Positions 20,658 to 29,800 of a DNA stretch of 64,000 nt are shown here, piece by piece (position 1 is the first letter of the stretch; each line of letters starts with the position of its first letter). Origin of the DNA: Gammaproteobacteria bacterium (ex Lamellibrachia satsuma) (GTDB lineage Bacteria; Pseudomonadota; Gammaproteobacteria; Chromatiales; Chromatiaceae); the NCBI GenBank assembly GCA_019623805.1, contig CP053680.1, positions 1,521,001-1,585,000 of the forward strand, read 5' to 3'. A program made the position numbers and the translations under genes. The notes under the pieces were generated by a model. It worked only from the letters and a program-made list of their open reading frames with translations, had not been told where the DNA came from and did no database searches.

Positions 20658-21266
20658 TTACTTTTTCAGGCCCTGAATATACTGAGCCACTGCTGCAATC
20701 TCTGCATCAGTCATGCGGGCAACGACACCTTGCATCATTTGGCTGGCATCGTTAGTACGGGCGGCAGAGCGGAAATCTTTCAACGCCTTTTCTGTGTAAA
20801 TGGCATGCTGTCCGGCGAGTGCAGGGAAGTTTGCATCCGGGTTGCCGGCGCCTGAAGGACCGTGGCATGCCATGCAGGCAGCAACGCCGGTTCCAGCGTT
20901 GCCGGCCCGATAGAGGGACTCACCTAACTCCGCTTTATCTGCAGCTGCGGTACCCATGGTCTTTTTCTGGCTGCTGAAGTAAGCAGCAAGATCAGCGATA
21001 TCCTGATCTGCCAGGGGCGCGGCCTGAGCCGTCATCAGGGGATCTTTTCGGGCGCCTGACTTGAAATCCCTGATCTGTTTTTCAATGTACTTGGGGTGTT
21101 GGCCGGCCAGTTTCGGCCACTGCGCATTTAAACTGTTACCATCAGGACCGTGACATGCCATGCAGGCGGTTGATTTCCCCTTGCCGGCCTCGGCATCACC
21201 CGCAGATTGGGCGCCGCTTGCAGCAAACACAAGTGCGATGGAAACAGTTACTAGCCATTTATTCAT
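20658..21266 (-). CDS. Dihaem cytochrome c4
   Basis: A 202-residue periplasmic electron carrier. It has a cleavable signal peptide (about residues 1-21, ending ASGAQSAG) and two class I cytochrome c domains. Each has a haem site, CMACHGPDGNS and CMACHGPSGAG, and distal methionines lie in DPLMT- and QMMQG-type segments. Cytochromes c4 usually donate electrons to terminal oxidases such as cbb3. No oxidase gene is in the window. The gene is monocistronic with its own terminator. Confidence 0.93.
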   Translation of the reverse strand: MNKWLVTVSIALVFAASGAQSAGDAEAGKGKSTACMACHGPDGNSLNAQWPKLAGQHPKYIEKQIRDFKSGARKDPLMTAQAAPLADQDIADLAAYFSSQKKTMGTAAADKAELGESLYRAGNAGTGVAACMACHGPSGAGNPDANFPALAGQHAIYTEKALKDFRSAARTNDASQMMQGVVARMTDAEIAAVAQYIQGLKK

Positions 21267-21490
21267 GTTCAGTCCCGCTGTTTTCGTGCCTGGATTCAGT
21301 TTTCAACAGGCCCCAACCAGAAACACCACAGTTAGTGGTTTGATTCCAATCGAACCCGATAACCATAAAAAAGCTGCAAAACTATACCAGAACCTTCTAA
21401 TAAAGGTCAAAATATCGGGACTCCTAAAATGATGCTTGTCTTGGCCTGGAGCCACAGCGTATGTTTGGACAGCTATTTCGAGGAACCCAC

Positions 21491-21721
21491 ATGCAGCAAG
21501 ATCCTGATGCCCACATCGTAAACAACTGTTTTGCCATTGTTTTCACACCGAGCCGGCGCCGAAATCGTTTTCCCGAAAACTGTGTCGATGTCGTGGCATC
21601 CGCCGAGGAGGCGATGGATAGGTCAGATGCCGCCGGCAATACCTATGCGGCCCGGGTAGTTGGGCCATCCCGGTCTTCTGAAGGGCTTCGACTCTACTAC
21701 CTGGAACAGTGGCTCGACTGA
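21491..21721 (+). CDS. Small hypothetical protein
   Basis: A 76-residue basic protein containing TPSRRRNRFPENCVDVV and ending LRLYYLEQWLD. The start at 21491 is preferred over an ATG 30 bases earlier because GAGGA lies six bases upstream. It has an extended alternating pattern without a membrane segment or signal peptide. Function is unknown. The reading frame is clean and convergent with the following gene, so I regard it as probably real. Confidence 0.6.
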   Translation: MQQDPDAHIVNNCFAIVFTPSRRRNRFPENCVDVVASAEEAMDRSDAAGNTYAARVVGPSRSSEGLRLYYLEQWLD

Positions 21722-21746
21722 GAGTAACCCGAAACCTCATTTCAGG

Positions 21747-22778
21747 TTAAAGCTGCAACTTCGACAACTCAGCGTCGATGACGGCAGCATCAAGGTTATC
21801 GTAATCCGCCCGGTTGGTTGTCGTTACTCCGCCAGCCATTTCATACCAGGCATAGCCGGTGGTCCAGGGGGCGTGTTCATAACTCCCCTGTTTTCTGCGG
21901 GGCAGGCAATAGAGGCTATCGGGGCGGTAGATCAGATTGTAACTAATACCTTCCCGGTGTAATTCGTTCAAGTAGGCCCAAGCCTCAGGCGCGGAGCCAA
22001 AGCGCAGGCAGTCCACCGGATAAGGTATCTCCCCTCCGTTGTGTCTCCACTGTTCCGCTTCCAAAGGAAGTGGCTGTTCCCGCACAAACATCTGGAAGTG
22101 CAGATGATTGACAGAAGCGAATGCACCGTAACTGTTATAGCCGAAACCCACCCCCGGCAGGCATCCGCCCAACTCTTCGGTCAGATTCCAGATATAGAGA
22201 TGATAGAGATGTGAAAGATACTGCGGCTCCCGCTCCCTCCGCTCAGGCACCAGCAGGCCATGAAATTGGGCGAATGGAAACTTGTTGTAGAGCAGTTCGA
22301 CCTCCAATCCGTGCAACTCCCCCTCCCAAAACACCTCTTTACGCAAAAAGGGTTTGTTGAAATGGAAGCCCCGGGGATCGAAAGGACGATGTATTCCGGT
22401 AACCTTTTCTCCTGTCATCCGCGCCGGACGGAAGGCCCGGATGTGATTGAACTGTAGTTCCCACTCGTCTGCCCGACGAAACTCTGTCAACGCCACCCCG
22501 TCAAAACCAATCGCCATCAATTTAAGGAACACCACCAGATCGTCCGGGGCCGCGGGAACCTCCCGTCCCCCGGAGAGGCTTTCCCGGCAAATCGCCGCCA
22601 GCTGTTCGAAACGATATTGGAGGGGCGCTTTTAGTGCTGCATGGATCTCGGGGTCGAAAGTCGCATTAGCGAGACCCAGGATAAAAACACCGAATCCCGG
22701 CTGCTCAAGGAGATCCCCAAGGCCGGAAAGAAAAGCCTGACGAAAAGTCTCGATAGATAATAAAGGACTACTCGACAT
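21747..22778 (-). CDS. HIT/GalT-superfamily nucleotidyl transferase or phosphorylase
   Basis: A protein of 343 residues from the ATG at 22778. It carries the HIT-superfamily signature NHLHFQMF (H-x-H-x-Q) at about residue 245, preceded by FPFAQFHGLLVPERRE, as in Ap4A phosphorylase and GDP-glucose phosphorylase relatives. Such enzymes form a nucleotidyl-histidine intermediate. The exact substrate cannot be named. The IS701 element ends only about 40 bases upstream of the start, so it probably displaced the native promoter or supplies one. Confidence 0.75.
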   Translation of the reverse strand: MSSSPLLSIETFRQAFLSGLGDLLEQPGFGVFILGLANATFDPEIHAALKAPLQYRFEQLAAICRESLSGGREVPAAPDDLVVFLKLMAIGFDGVALTEFRRADEWELQFNHIRAFRPARMTGEKVTGIHRPFDPRGFHFNKPFLRKEVFWEGELHGLEVELLYNKFPFAQFHGLLVPERREREPQYLSHLYHLYIWNLTEELGGCLPGVGFGYNSYGAFASVNHLHFQMFVREQPLPLEAEQWRHNGGEIPYPVDCLRFGSAPEAWAYLNELHREGISYNLIYRPDSLYCLPRRKQGSYEHAPWTTGYAWYEMAGGVTTTNRADYDNLDAAVIDAELSKLQL

Positions 22779-22818
22779 ATCGGATCCGGCACTGGCCAAC
22801 TGAGTCGGAGGAACCTAG

Positions 22819-24342
22819 TTCTACTTTGTCAGATTCCATCACCCGGCAACCGACTGTTCCAGCGTCTGTTTTCGATATTGGGAGTCGATAGCCGCTTGTC
22901 GTTTACGATGCCGTTTCGTCATTTGCCGTAGTATTTCATCGCGTTCAATATCTCGCCGTGGCAGGAAGGCACGCAATAGCGATTCGATGTCTGAACAACT
23001 GAGTAAGGGGTGATCATCTTTTTGCACAATTCGCTCTTCGAGCATGAATAACATCGCCATCATGACCAAGGCCATATGGTGATGCCAGGATTTCCATTTA
23101 CGGGCCTGATAATCAGCAAGACCTGATTCACTCTTACCATCCTGGAACGAACGCTCAACCCAGAACCGCTGCGCCTGCATCTTTGCAAGACAATGGGATG
23201 GCGTTTCTTCCGGTGCATTCGACAAGGTGTATTTAATCGTCTCCGGTGAATTGACCTCTCGTCGTACAATCAGGTGCCATTGATGTGCCTGGGCTTCTTT
23301 TCCATCCCAAAGCCAAACCCGATGATGCAGGATCTCGACGCGCAGTTTGCCCTTGCTGCTATCCCGTAATACCACTTGCTGCCACTCGCTGTCCCGTTGC
23401 TCATTGAGCCACTGGTCAACGCGCAGACGGGCTGCCTGGGCTTGCAGACGACTTCGACGACGACCGCGCGTTGTCGTGCTCTCCGGTATGAACGGCTGTG
23501 GATCTTCCAGGTAGACCTGTTGGTCTTTGTGGATGTCCACCACAAAGGTTTCACCCATCGCCTCCAAACCCCTCAGAAAAGCCGGATCCTTCCCGTATCC
23601 CCCATCTGCACCCACCCAGGCAAAACGCAGGCCAAGCGTCCTCTGATGACGCACCATCTCCAGCGCCAACTCTGACTTGCTTTGATGTTTCCGTTCAACT
23701 TCCGGGATACCCGCCTTGCGACAGCGAGCCGGGTTCGATACCCACTCTTTGGGTAGATAGAGACGTTCATCTATCAGCGTGGACAAGTGCCCTTTACCCA
23801 GTGCTGCGAATACACCAACCTGGCAGTTATCCACCTTGCCCTGGCGGCCATTCCATTGGCGTTTAACCCCCACTGAATGTTTACCCTTCTTGGCAAGGCC
23901 ACTCTCATCGAGCAACAGACAGGTATCCGCGGTTCCACCCAGCCATTGATCGGCTTCCAGCGCCACTTGGTCTAACACCGCACGATGATCCCACGGGGAC
24001 TCGGTGAGCATATGCTGGAGACGCTGATCATCTGCGCCTGCAACCACCTCTTCCATGCGTTCCATGTTCTTTCTCTGCGCTTGCATCAGGCCTTTGAGAT
24101 AGTGTGTGACCGGTTGAAACACCGACCTCGTCTTGCTTCGAAAATGGGATTCAAAGCGGTACTGGAAACGTTGGAATCGCTCCGCTATGCGATCGATTCT
24201 ACTTATGCGCGTATCAGGTAATTCAAATGACCTTGGTGCTTGTCATTTGATGCTCTTCCTTACGATGATTGCCAAGAAATTCACAGCATATATTTTATAT
24301 TATTCAGTGAGTTACTTATAGATCTAATCTGACAAAGTAGAA
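22819..24342. mobile_element. IS701-family insertion sequence, complete
   Basis: A 1524-bp element with perfect 17-bp terminal inverted repeats (TTCTACTTTGTCAGATT at 22819-22835 and its complement at 24326-24342). It is flanked by a CTAG direct duplication (22815-22818 and 24343-24346), matching the YTAR target of IS701. It holds one intact transposase. It sits between the HIT-like gene and the copper chaperone gene. Perfect ends and an open transposase point to recent arrival. Confidence 0.92.
22839..24122 (-). CDS. IS701-type DDE transposase
   Basis: A 427-residue transposase starting at GTG 24122. The DDE triad positions are visible as LLLDESGLAKKGKHSVGV (first Asp), WVGADGGYG (second Asp) and ERSFQDGKSESGLADYQAR (Glu). 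The KWKSWHHHMALVMMA helix is typical of the family. The coding region fills almost the whole element, ending 20 bases from its left end. No frameshift is visible, so the element may be active. Confidence 0.92.
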   Translation of the reverse strand: MFQPVTHYLKGLMQAQRKNMERMEEVVAGADDQRLQHMLTESPWDHRAVLDQVALEADQWLGGTADTCLLLDESGLAKKGKHSVGVKRQWNGRQGKVDNCQVGVFAALGKGHLSTLIDERLYLPKEWVSNPARCRKAGIPEVERKHQSKSELALEMVRHQRTLGLRFAWVGADGGYGKDPAFLRGLEAMGETFVVDIHKDQQVYLEDPQPFIPESTTTRGRRRSRLQAQAARLRVDQWLNEQRDSEWQQVVLRDSSKGKLRVEILHHRVWLWDGKEAQAHQWHLIVRREVNSPETIKYTLSNAPEETPSHCLAKMQAQRFWVERSFQDGKSESGLADYQARKWKSWHHHMALVMMAMLFMLEERIVQKDDHPLLSCSDIESLLRAFLPRRDIERDEILRQMTKRHRKRQAAIDSQYRKQTLEQSVAG

Positions 24343-24359
24343 CTAGGAGGTGGTAAACT

Positions 24360-24821
24360 CTACATGTGCTGCATTTTCTTCATGTGCACACGAATCTTGC
24401 GCACAGGCACTTGCATGGCCTTGGTGGAGCCATCCTCAAACAACAGTGTGACCGGTACATTCTCTCCCGACTTCAGTTTTTGTTTCAGGCCGATAAGCAT
24501 GAGATGCAGCCCGCCAGGCTGTAGCCTGACCTCCTGGCCGGCCGGCAGATCGACCTGCTTCACGGGACGCATGCGCATCATGCCGCCCTCCATGGTGTGA
24601 GTGTGCAACTCCACCACCTTGGCGACAGGGCTCTGCGCCCCTACCAGGGCATGCCCCCGCTGATCACGGTTAGTCAGCCCCATGAAAGCGGCAGTATTGG
24701 GCTGCCCCGGCGGCACCCCGCGCACATATGGGTCATCAACATCGACCATACCACCGACATCTCCCGCAGAAACCTGCGCCCCAACGGCAAGCAGAAGTGC
24801 ACCAAACAGATTCAATCTCAT
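24360..24821 (-). CDS. Periplasmic copper chaperone PCu(A)C
   Basis: A 153-residue secreted copper chaperone of the type that delivers Cu(I) to the CuA or CuB site of cytochrome oxidases. The start MRLNLFGALLLAVGAQVSAGD is chosen because GGAGAG precedes it and it gives a normal signal peptide. The metal-binding motif H(M)x10Mx21HxM is visible in ELHTHTMEGGMMRM and, downstream, GGLHLMLIG. The C-terminal tail HMKKMQHM adds further copper ligands. The 3' end abuts the IS element by 13 bases, so the native terminator may have been separated. Confidence 0.92.
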   Translation of the reverse strand: MRLNLFGALLLAVGAQVSAGDVGGMVDVDDPYVRGVPPGQPNTAAFMGLTNRDQRGHALVGAQSPVAKVVELHTHTMEGGMMRMRPVKQVDLPAGQEVRLQPGGLHLMLIGLKQKLKSGENVPVTLLFEDGSTKAMQVPVRKIRVHMKKMQHM

Positions 24822-24902
24822 CACTCTCTCCAAAAATATTCGTCGGCTTGTTTGAACATGATGCCGTCCCATCGTTCCCCAATAACTTCTTGGATCATCT
24901 TT

Positions 24903-24915
24903 CTACTTTGTCACA
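24903..24915. repeat. Isolated copy of the IS701 terminal sequence
   Basis: TTCTACTTTGTCA is identical to the first 13 bases of the IS element ending 560 bases away, with no transposase attached. It may be a relic end or a chance match. Confidence 0.4.
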
Positions 24916-24928
24916 TCTCCACAGACAA

Positions 24929-24970
24929 AAAAACAGGGGGTGGCGGTTTCCACCGCCACCCCCTGTTTCC
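24929..24970 (-). terminator. Strong terminator after cytochrome c gene
   Basis: ACAGGGGGTGGCGG and CCGCCACCCCCTGT form a perfect GC-rich stem, with seven Ts following on the minus strand. Confidence 0.9.
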
Positions 24971-25025
24971 AACGCTATGCGATGGCATCAAACACTACGC
25001 CACCGTCATAAGGAGCATCCCGCGA

Positions 25026-25340
25026 TTACAGGGTACTCAGCCACTTGGCAATCGCCTTCATCTCGTCTTCAGAGACCATAGCCATGATGCCCTTCATCGC
25101 AGCGGTCTGGCCATTGTTACGGGCGCCGCTCTTGATGTCTTTCATCTGATTGAAGGCATAGTCAGCACTCTGACCGGCCAGTTTGGGGTACATCGGCATG
25201 ATCGGAGTCTTGGCATCCTGACCATGGCAGGAGAAGCAGGTCTTTGCCTTGAAGAGTGCGGCGCCATCGGCAGCGGCAACGGAACCAATCATTCCCAGGG
25301 ACAGGACGGCAGCGCTGGCGGACAGCACCAAAGTTTTCAT
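25026..25340 (-). CDS. Monohaem class I cytochrome c
   Basis: A 104-residue secreted c-type cytochrome starting MKTLVLSASAAVLSLGMIGSVAAA (signal peptide of about 24 residues). A single haem-binding CFSCH lies near residue 35, and the distal Met is in AAMKGIMAMVSED. It is of the short c553/c551 type that shuttles electrons in the periplasm. A long upstream extension in the same frame is rejected because it removes the signal peptide from the N-terminus. The next gene downstream is the copper chaperone, but a strong terminator separates them. Confidence 0.9.
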   Translation of the reverse strand: MKTLVLSASAAVLSLGMIGSVAAADGAALFKAKTCFSCHGQDAKTPIMPMYPKLAGQSADYAFNQMKDIKSGARNNGQTAAMKGIMAMVSEDEMKAIAKWLSTL

Positions 25341-25842
25341 CTGCATCAAGTGTGTCGCGACGCTCAGGATGCGAAACGGGACATCCCAGTCCCCCTTTCG
25401 CCCTCGCTTGTCACGACAGCCTATTGTGCCCCGGCCGCCCTGCGTCCGTGCCGCTTCGCCACACCATTGCTTCGCTCGGCGCTGGCTACGCAGCACTACC
25501 TCAAATGGCTAGACGGCGTGTCGGATGCGCTTGCATATGGCCTCCGCTGGCTGCAGAACTTCGTTCTTCCGCCACTCCGGCCATACGCCCGCGCCTACGC
25601 CTTCCGGGGACTACGCGCCCTCGCTTCGCTCTCCATGGCGCGCAGCGAATGAGTCAACCTCTAGTTTTGAGTTGGAAAAACTTTTATACCTGAATCCTTG
25701 GAAACAGGTTGTAACCTTGGTCGGTGTAAATCTTACACCGCACCTTAAAGCGGCTGGAGGGTATATTACCATCGAGTAAATCGTCCATACAAAGGACATT
25801 TGTCAATCTCATAGCCTCTTGGCGGAATAGGCTACGCCACTG
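25341..25842. other. Intergenic region without recognisable gene
   Basis: Open frames exist on the plus strand across 25249-25650, but they overlap the cytochrome or have skewed composition and no family resemblance. A short direct element GTGTAAATCTTACACC near 25722 is palindromic. Nothing else is supported. Confidence 0.4.
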
Positions 25843-26370
25843 TCAATGGCTGCCACCCTTGTCCGACATGTGGGAGAGGTAGAGCGCCAGCCCGAGCAAC
25901 GCGATGCCACCGGCAAACTGCAACAGATCCATGGGGGTAGTGAAATCCATTCCCAGGGCGAACTCGAAATAGCGCACCACCAGAATCATCATCACCACCT
26001 TGGCCAGGCGGCTCTTGAGGTCGTCCAGACTGGTGATCATCAGCACCTTGGAGGCGCCTTCACTGTTTTCCGCCTGATCGATCTTGCTGATGAAGAGTTC
26101 ATAGAGACCCAGAGAGAAGATCAGCAATACCGTCGCCAACAGATAGCCATCCACGATCTCCACTACATGGGTCACAGTAGAGGAGCGCAGTTCGATCCGG
26201 GCTTCAGTTGTCAGATCGGGTGAGGCATAGTGCGCCAGGTGCCCGATCATATAGACTGCATCCACCGACGCCATATAGAACATGGCCAAGGCAGCAGCCA
26301 GACTTGCCACCACTGCGGACAGCACCACCAGGCGACTGTTCCAGAGGAAATTCTCGAACATTTTTTCCAA
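25843..26370 (-). CDS. YqhA-family (UPF0114) inner-membrane protein
   Basis: A 175-residue protein with four membrane segments (for example LVVLSAVVASLAAALAMFYMA and YLLATVLLIFSLGLYELFI). It matches the UPF0114/YqhA family, whose role is unknown. A TTG start at 26370 is chosen because GGAG lies eight bases upstream and the resulting MEKMFENFLWNSR aligns in length with E. coli YqhA. ATG three codons later is the alternative. The family signature VRYFEFAL is near the C-terminus. Confidence 0.85.
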   Translation of the reverse strand: MEKMFENFLWNSRLVVLSAVVASLAAALAMFYMASVDAVYMIGHLAHYASPDLTTEARIELRSSTVTHVVEIVDGYLLATVLLIFSLGLYELFISKIDQAENSEGASKVLMITSLDDLKSRLAKVVMMILVVRYFEFALGMDFTTPMDLLQFAGGIALLGLALYLSHMSDKGGSH

Positions 26371-26434
26371 GACTTTTACTCCAATAAATCAGCCCCCTAT
26401 TATTCAGGCGCTGGATCTCGGGTCAAGCATCTAT

Positions 26435-26464
26435 ACCTGATCCGCCACGCTTGATCAGGTCTAC
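26435..26464. repeat. Dispersed GATC-palindrome repeat, copy 5
   Basis: ACCTGATC, CGCCACGCTT, GATCAGGT plus CTAC. Same orientation and near identical to copy 3 at 7013. Confidence 0.7.
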
Positions 26465-26610
26465 TTTCGCTCAATGCAGGGAAATCATATTTCGGAACCG
26501 TTCCTGTCACCTGCTTCCCGCTACCTTGCAAGCAAGCCTACCCCCGCCATCCCTGGCGCCACCTCCTAACGCTTTATTACCCCCGGCCCGGACTTCCTGT
26601 CCGGTCGTTC

Positions 26611-26649
26611 GCTACGCTGCAAAGGTCCACTGGACCTTTGCAGCGTAGC
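26611..26649. repeat. Perfect 18-bp stem hairpin
   Basis: GCTACGCTGCAAAGGTCC, loop ACT, then its exact complement. There is no T-run on either side, so it is not a standard terminator. Confidence 0.8.
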
Positions 26650-26719
26650 TCACCCTTTCGCCTTTCCCCCTCCGCCTTGTAGAATACCCGGCTTTTCCAC
26701 TCTCAAGACCCTAGCTTAA

Positions 26720-29596
26720 ATGATCGAATTCATCCCAGGCCAACGCTGGATCAGTGATACCGAGTCTGAACTCGGTCTTGGCACCGTGCTGAAAATAGAG
26801 GGCCGCACCGTCACACTGCTCTTCATGGCAGCTGGAGAGACGCGCGTCTACGCGATGCAGAACGCCCCACTGACACGCGTGCAGTTCCATACCGGCGACA
26901 GCGTGGAGAGCCATGAGGGCTGGATACTGCGCATCTCCAGGGTGGCTGAATCCAACGGCCTGCTCACCTATTGTGGAGTACGTGAGGATGGCAGCGAAGC
27001 AGAACTGACAGAGGGTGAACTGAGCAATTTCACCCGTTTTAACAAACCGCAGGACCGTCTGCTGGCGGGACAGATCGATCCAATGAACTGGTTCGACCTG
27101 CGCTACCACACTCTGAAAAAACTCGGTCAGCAGGAGAAATCCCCCACCCACGGACTGGGCGGTGCGCGCATCGACCTGATCCCCCACCAGCTCTACATCG
27201 CCCATGAAGTGGCCAACCGGCCTGCACCCCGGATACTGCTTGCCGATGAGGTGGGCCTGGGCAAGACCATCGAGGCCTGCCTGATCCTGCACCATCAACT
27301 GCTCACCGGTCGCGCCAGCCGGGCACTGATCCTGGTGCCCGACCCCCTGGTCCACCAGTGGCTGGTTGAGTTGATGCGCCGCTTCAACCTGAGGTTCAGT
27401 ATCCTCGACGAGGAGCGTTGCCAGGCTATCAGTGAGTCGGGACAGGGAGACAATCCGTTCCACGCCGAACAGCTGGTACTTTGCAGTCTCGACCTCTTCA
27501 GACAAAATCCCGGCCGACTCTCCCAGGCACTGGAGGGGAGCTGGGATCTGCTGATCGTAGACGAGGCTCACCACCTCGCCTGGTCGGAGGATAACCCCAG
27601 TGCCGAATACCTTCTGGTGGAATCCCTCGCACTCAAAACGCCGGGCATACTCTTGCTCACCGCCACCCCTGAACAGCTTGGGCGGGAGGGCCATTTCGCC
27701 CGCCTGCGCCTGCTCGATCCCGACCGCTACTTCGATCTGGCTGCGTTTCTCGAAGAGGAGCAGAGCTACCAGCCAGTCGCCAACGCGGTTGAAACCCTGC
27801 TGACGGATGGAGACCTCTCGGCAGAATCCGGCGATCTGTTGCTCAATGTGTTGGACGATGAGGAGGGAGCAGCACTATTGCAGCAGCTCCAAGACCCTGC
27901 CACCGGCAGCGACCACAAGACGCAGGCGCGAGAGGCCCTGGTAGAACTGCTGCTGGACCGCCACGGCACCGGCCGGGTTCTGTTCCGTAACACCCGTACC
28001 CGCATCGAAGGTTTTCCCGAAAGGGAGCTGCACGCCTATCCCCTGCCGCTGCCGGAGCCCTATGAACTCCCCCTGGCTGAACCACTGTCTGCGGCCCAAC
28101 GACTCACGCCGGAACGCCTCTATCGCGGCACGGGCACCAAAGTCTGGTGGCGAATCGACCCACGGGTCGACTGGATCACCCGCTTCCTACAGGAGAACCC
28201 CACCGAGAAGGTGCTGCTCATCTGTGCCCATGCCGAAACAACCATCGACCTGCAGGAGGCACTGCGGCAAAAGGCGGGCATCGGGGCAGCGCTTTTTCAC
28301 GAGGGGATGTCCATTCTGGAACGCGACCGGGGTGCGGCCTGGTTTGCCGATTCAGAAAACGGCGCCCGCATTCTGCTCTGCTCCGAGATCGGCAGCGAAG
28401 GGCGAAACTTCCAGTTTGCCCACCACCTGATCCTGTTCGATTTGCCCCTCGACCCGGATCTGCTGGAGCAACGCATCGGCCGGCTCGACCGGATCGGACA
28501 GACAGAAACGGTCAAGATCCATGTCCCCTACCTCGACCCCGGCCCTCAAACCGTGCTGCTGCGCTGGTATCACGAAGGTCTCGACGCCTTCCGCCACAAT
28601 GTGCCGGGAGCCCACGGCATTCTCTCCCAACTGCGCCCGGTAGTGACCCAGGCACTGGAAGAGGATGATGAAACCGAGGCGCAGGAGCTGCTGTTGGAAA
28701 CAACCCGAAATCTGCGGGAAGAGACATTCGAAAGATTGCAACAGGGACGTGACCATCTACTCGAACTCGGCGGTTGCCGTGAGCCGATGGCAAGTGAGCT
28801 GGTGACAACCCTGCACAGCCAGGATCAGGCACCGGATCTGCAGAACCATATGAACCGGCTGTTCAACAGCTATGGTCTGGAGAGTGAGGAACTGGGGCTC
28901 GACAGCATGATCATCCGTCCCGGAGAGCAGGTTTTGGCCGGAGGTTTCCCAGGTCTACCGGAAGAGGGCTTGACCCTCACCTACAGCCGCACCACTGCGC
29001 TGGCCCACGAAGACCGGCAATTCTTCACTTGGGAACATCCGCTGGTGAACAGCGCCATGGAGATGGTGATCGACCAGGAGACAGGCAACAGCTCTGCGGT
29101 CGGTTACAAAGATAGTAGAATCGCCGCCGGTCAACTGCTGCTCGAGGCCCTCTACGTGGTCGAATGTATCGCCCCCCGCAGCCTGCAACCCGGGCGATTT
29201 CTGCCACCCACCCTGATCCGCGTACTGGTCAATGACAAAGGGGAGAGACTCGACCATCAGATCAGCTGCAATGAACTGACCGACCAGGGCAAACCTTTGG
29301 GTGCCCGCACAGCCGCACCGGTAATCCGGCAGTTTCGCAACGCCATCCAAAAGCTGGTGAAATTATCTGAGCAGAAGGCACAGCAGCAGGTACCCGAACT
29401 GGTCGAGCAGGCTGCAAGCGAGATGATGGAGAGTTATACCAGCGAGATCCAGCGCATGGTGGCGCTCAAACAGTACAATCCCAACGTACGCGACGAGGAG
29501 ATCGAAGCGCTGCAGGCTCAAGGATTGGCGCTGCATCAACATCTGCAGGATTCTCGACTGAAGTTGGACGCGGTTAGGTTGGTGGTTACGCTTTAA
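26720..29596 (+). CDS. rapA: RNA polymerase-associated ATPase RapA
   Basis: A 958-residue Swi2/Snf2 ATPase that recycles RNA polymerase (E. coli 968). The N-terminal tandem Tudor-like region begins FIPGQRWISDTESELGLGTV. The helicase motifs are DEVGLGKT (motif I, about 175), DEAH (motif II, about 280), LLLTATP (III), and the C-lobe SEIGSEGRNFQFA and QRIGRLDRIGQ (V-VI). A RapA-specific C-terminal region of about 350 residues follows. It is complete, monocistronic, and ends just before the tandem heptamer array. Confidence 0.97.
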   Translation: MIEFIPGQRWISDTESELGLGTVLKIEGRTVTLLFMAAGETRVYAMQNAPLTRVQFHTGDSVESHEGWILRISRVAESNGLLTYCGVREDGSEAELTEGELSNFTRFNKPQDRLLAGQIDPMNWFDLRYHTLKKLGQQEKSPTHGLGGARIDLIPHQLYIAHEVANRPAPRILLADEVGLGKTIEACLILHHQLLTGRASRALILVPDPLVHQWLVELMRRFNLRFSILDEERCQAISESGQGDNPFHAEQLVLCSLDLFRQNPGRLSQALEGSWDLLIVDEAHHLAWSEDNPSAEYLLVESLALKTPGILLLTATPEQLGREGHFARLRLLDPDRYFDLAAFLEEEQSYQPVANAVETLLTDGDLSAESGDLLLNVLDDEEGAALLQQLQDPATGSDHKTQAREALVELLLDRHGTGRVLFRNTRTRIEGFPERELHAYPLPLPEPYELPLAEPLSAAQRLTPERLYRGTGTKVWWRIDPRVDWITRFLQENPTEKVLLICAHAETTIDLQEALRQKAGIGAALFHEGMSILERDRGAAWFADSENGARILLCSEIGSEGRNFQFAHHLILFDLPLDPDLLEQRIGRLDRIGQTETVKIHVPYLDPGPQTVLLRWYHEGLDAFRHNVPGAHGILSQLRPVVTQALEEDDETEAQELLLETTRNLREETFERLQQGRDHLLELGGCREPMASELVTTLHSQDQAPDLQNHMNRLFNSYGLESEELGLDSMIIRPGEQVLAGGFPGLPEEGLTLTYSRTTALAHEDRQFFTWEHPLVNSAMEMVIDQETGNSSAVGYKDSRIAAGQLLLEALYVVECIAPRSLQPGRFLPPTLIRVLVNDKGERLDHQISCNELTDQGKPLGARTAAPVIRQFRNAIQKLVKLSEQKAQQQVPELVEQAASEMMESYTSEIQRMVALKQYNPNVRDEEIEALQAQGLALHQHLQDSRLKLDAVRLVVTL

Positions 29597-29600
29597 AAAA

Positions 29601-29730
29601 GGTTTCAGGTTTCAGGTTTCAGGTTTCAGGTTTCAGGTTTCAGGTTTCAGGTTTCAGGTTTCAGGTTTCAGGTTTCAGGTTTCAGGTTTCAGGTTTCAGG
29701 TTTCAGGTTTCAGGTTTCAGGTTTCAGGTT
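29601..29730. repeat. Heptanucleotide tandem array (GGTTTCA, about 18.5 copies)
   Basis: An uninterrupted, essentially perfect array of the 7-mer GGTTTCA between rapA and a c-di-GMP gene. No coding frame uses it. Such arrays vary in length by slippage. Confidence 0.97.
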
Positions 29731-29800
29731 TTCCAAAGTTTGTATCTACCCAGAAACGCGTCAAGCTCTATTTAGCAATAATTTTGTAAACTCGCCCTGT

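Larger units (their letters stand above)
26371..26719. other. yqhA-rapA intergenic region
   Basis: No gene. It holds a dispersed GATC palindrome (26435-26464), a small CCGGAC/GTCCGG hairpin near 26587-26603, and an 18-bp perfect hairpin (26611-26649). Confidence 0.7.

Noticed and set aside
24597..25652. 351-codon plus-strand frame across the copper chaperone and cytochrome
   Set aside because: It covers two secreted-protein genes and a terminator on the other strand, with no recognisable protein.
29601..29730. Tandem GGTTTCA array considered as a CRISPR array
   Set aside because: Units are 7 bases with no spacers and no cas genes are in the window.
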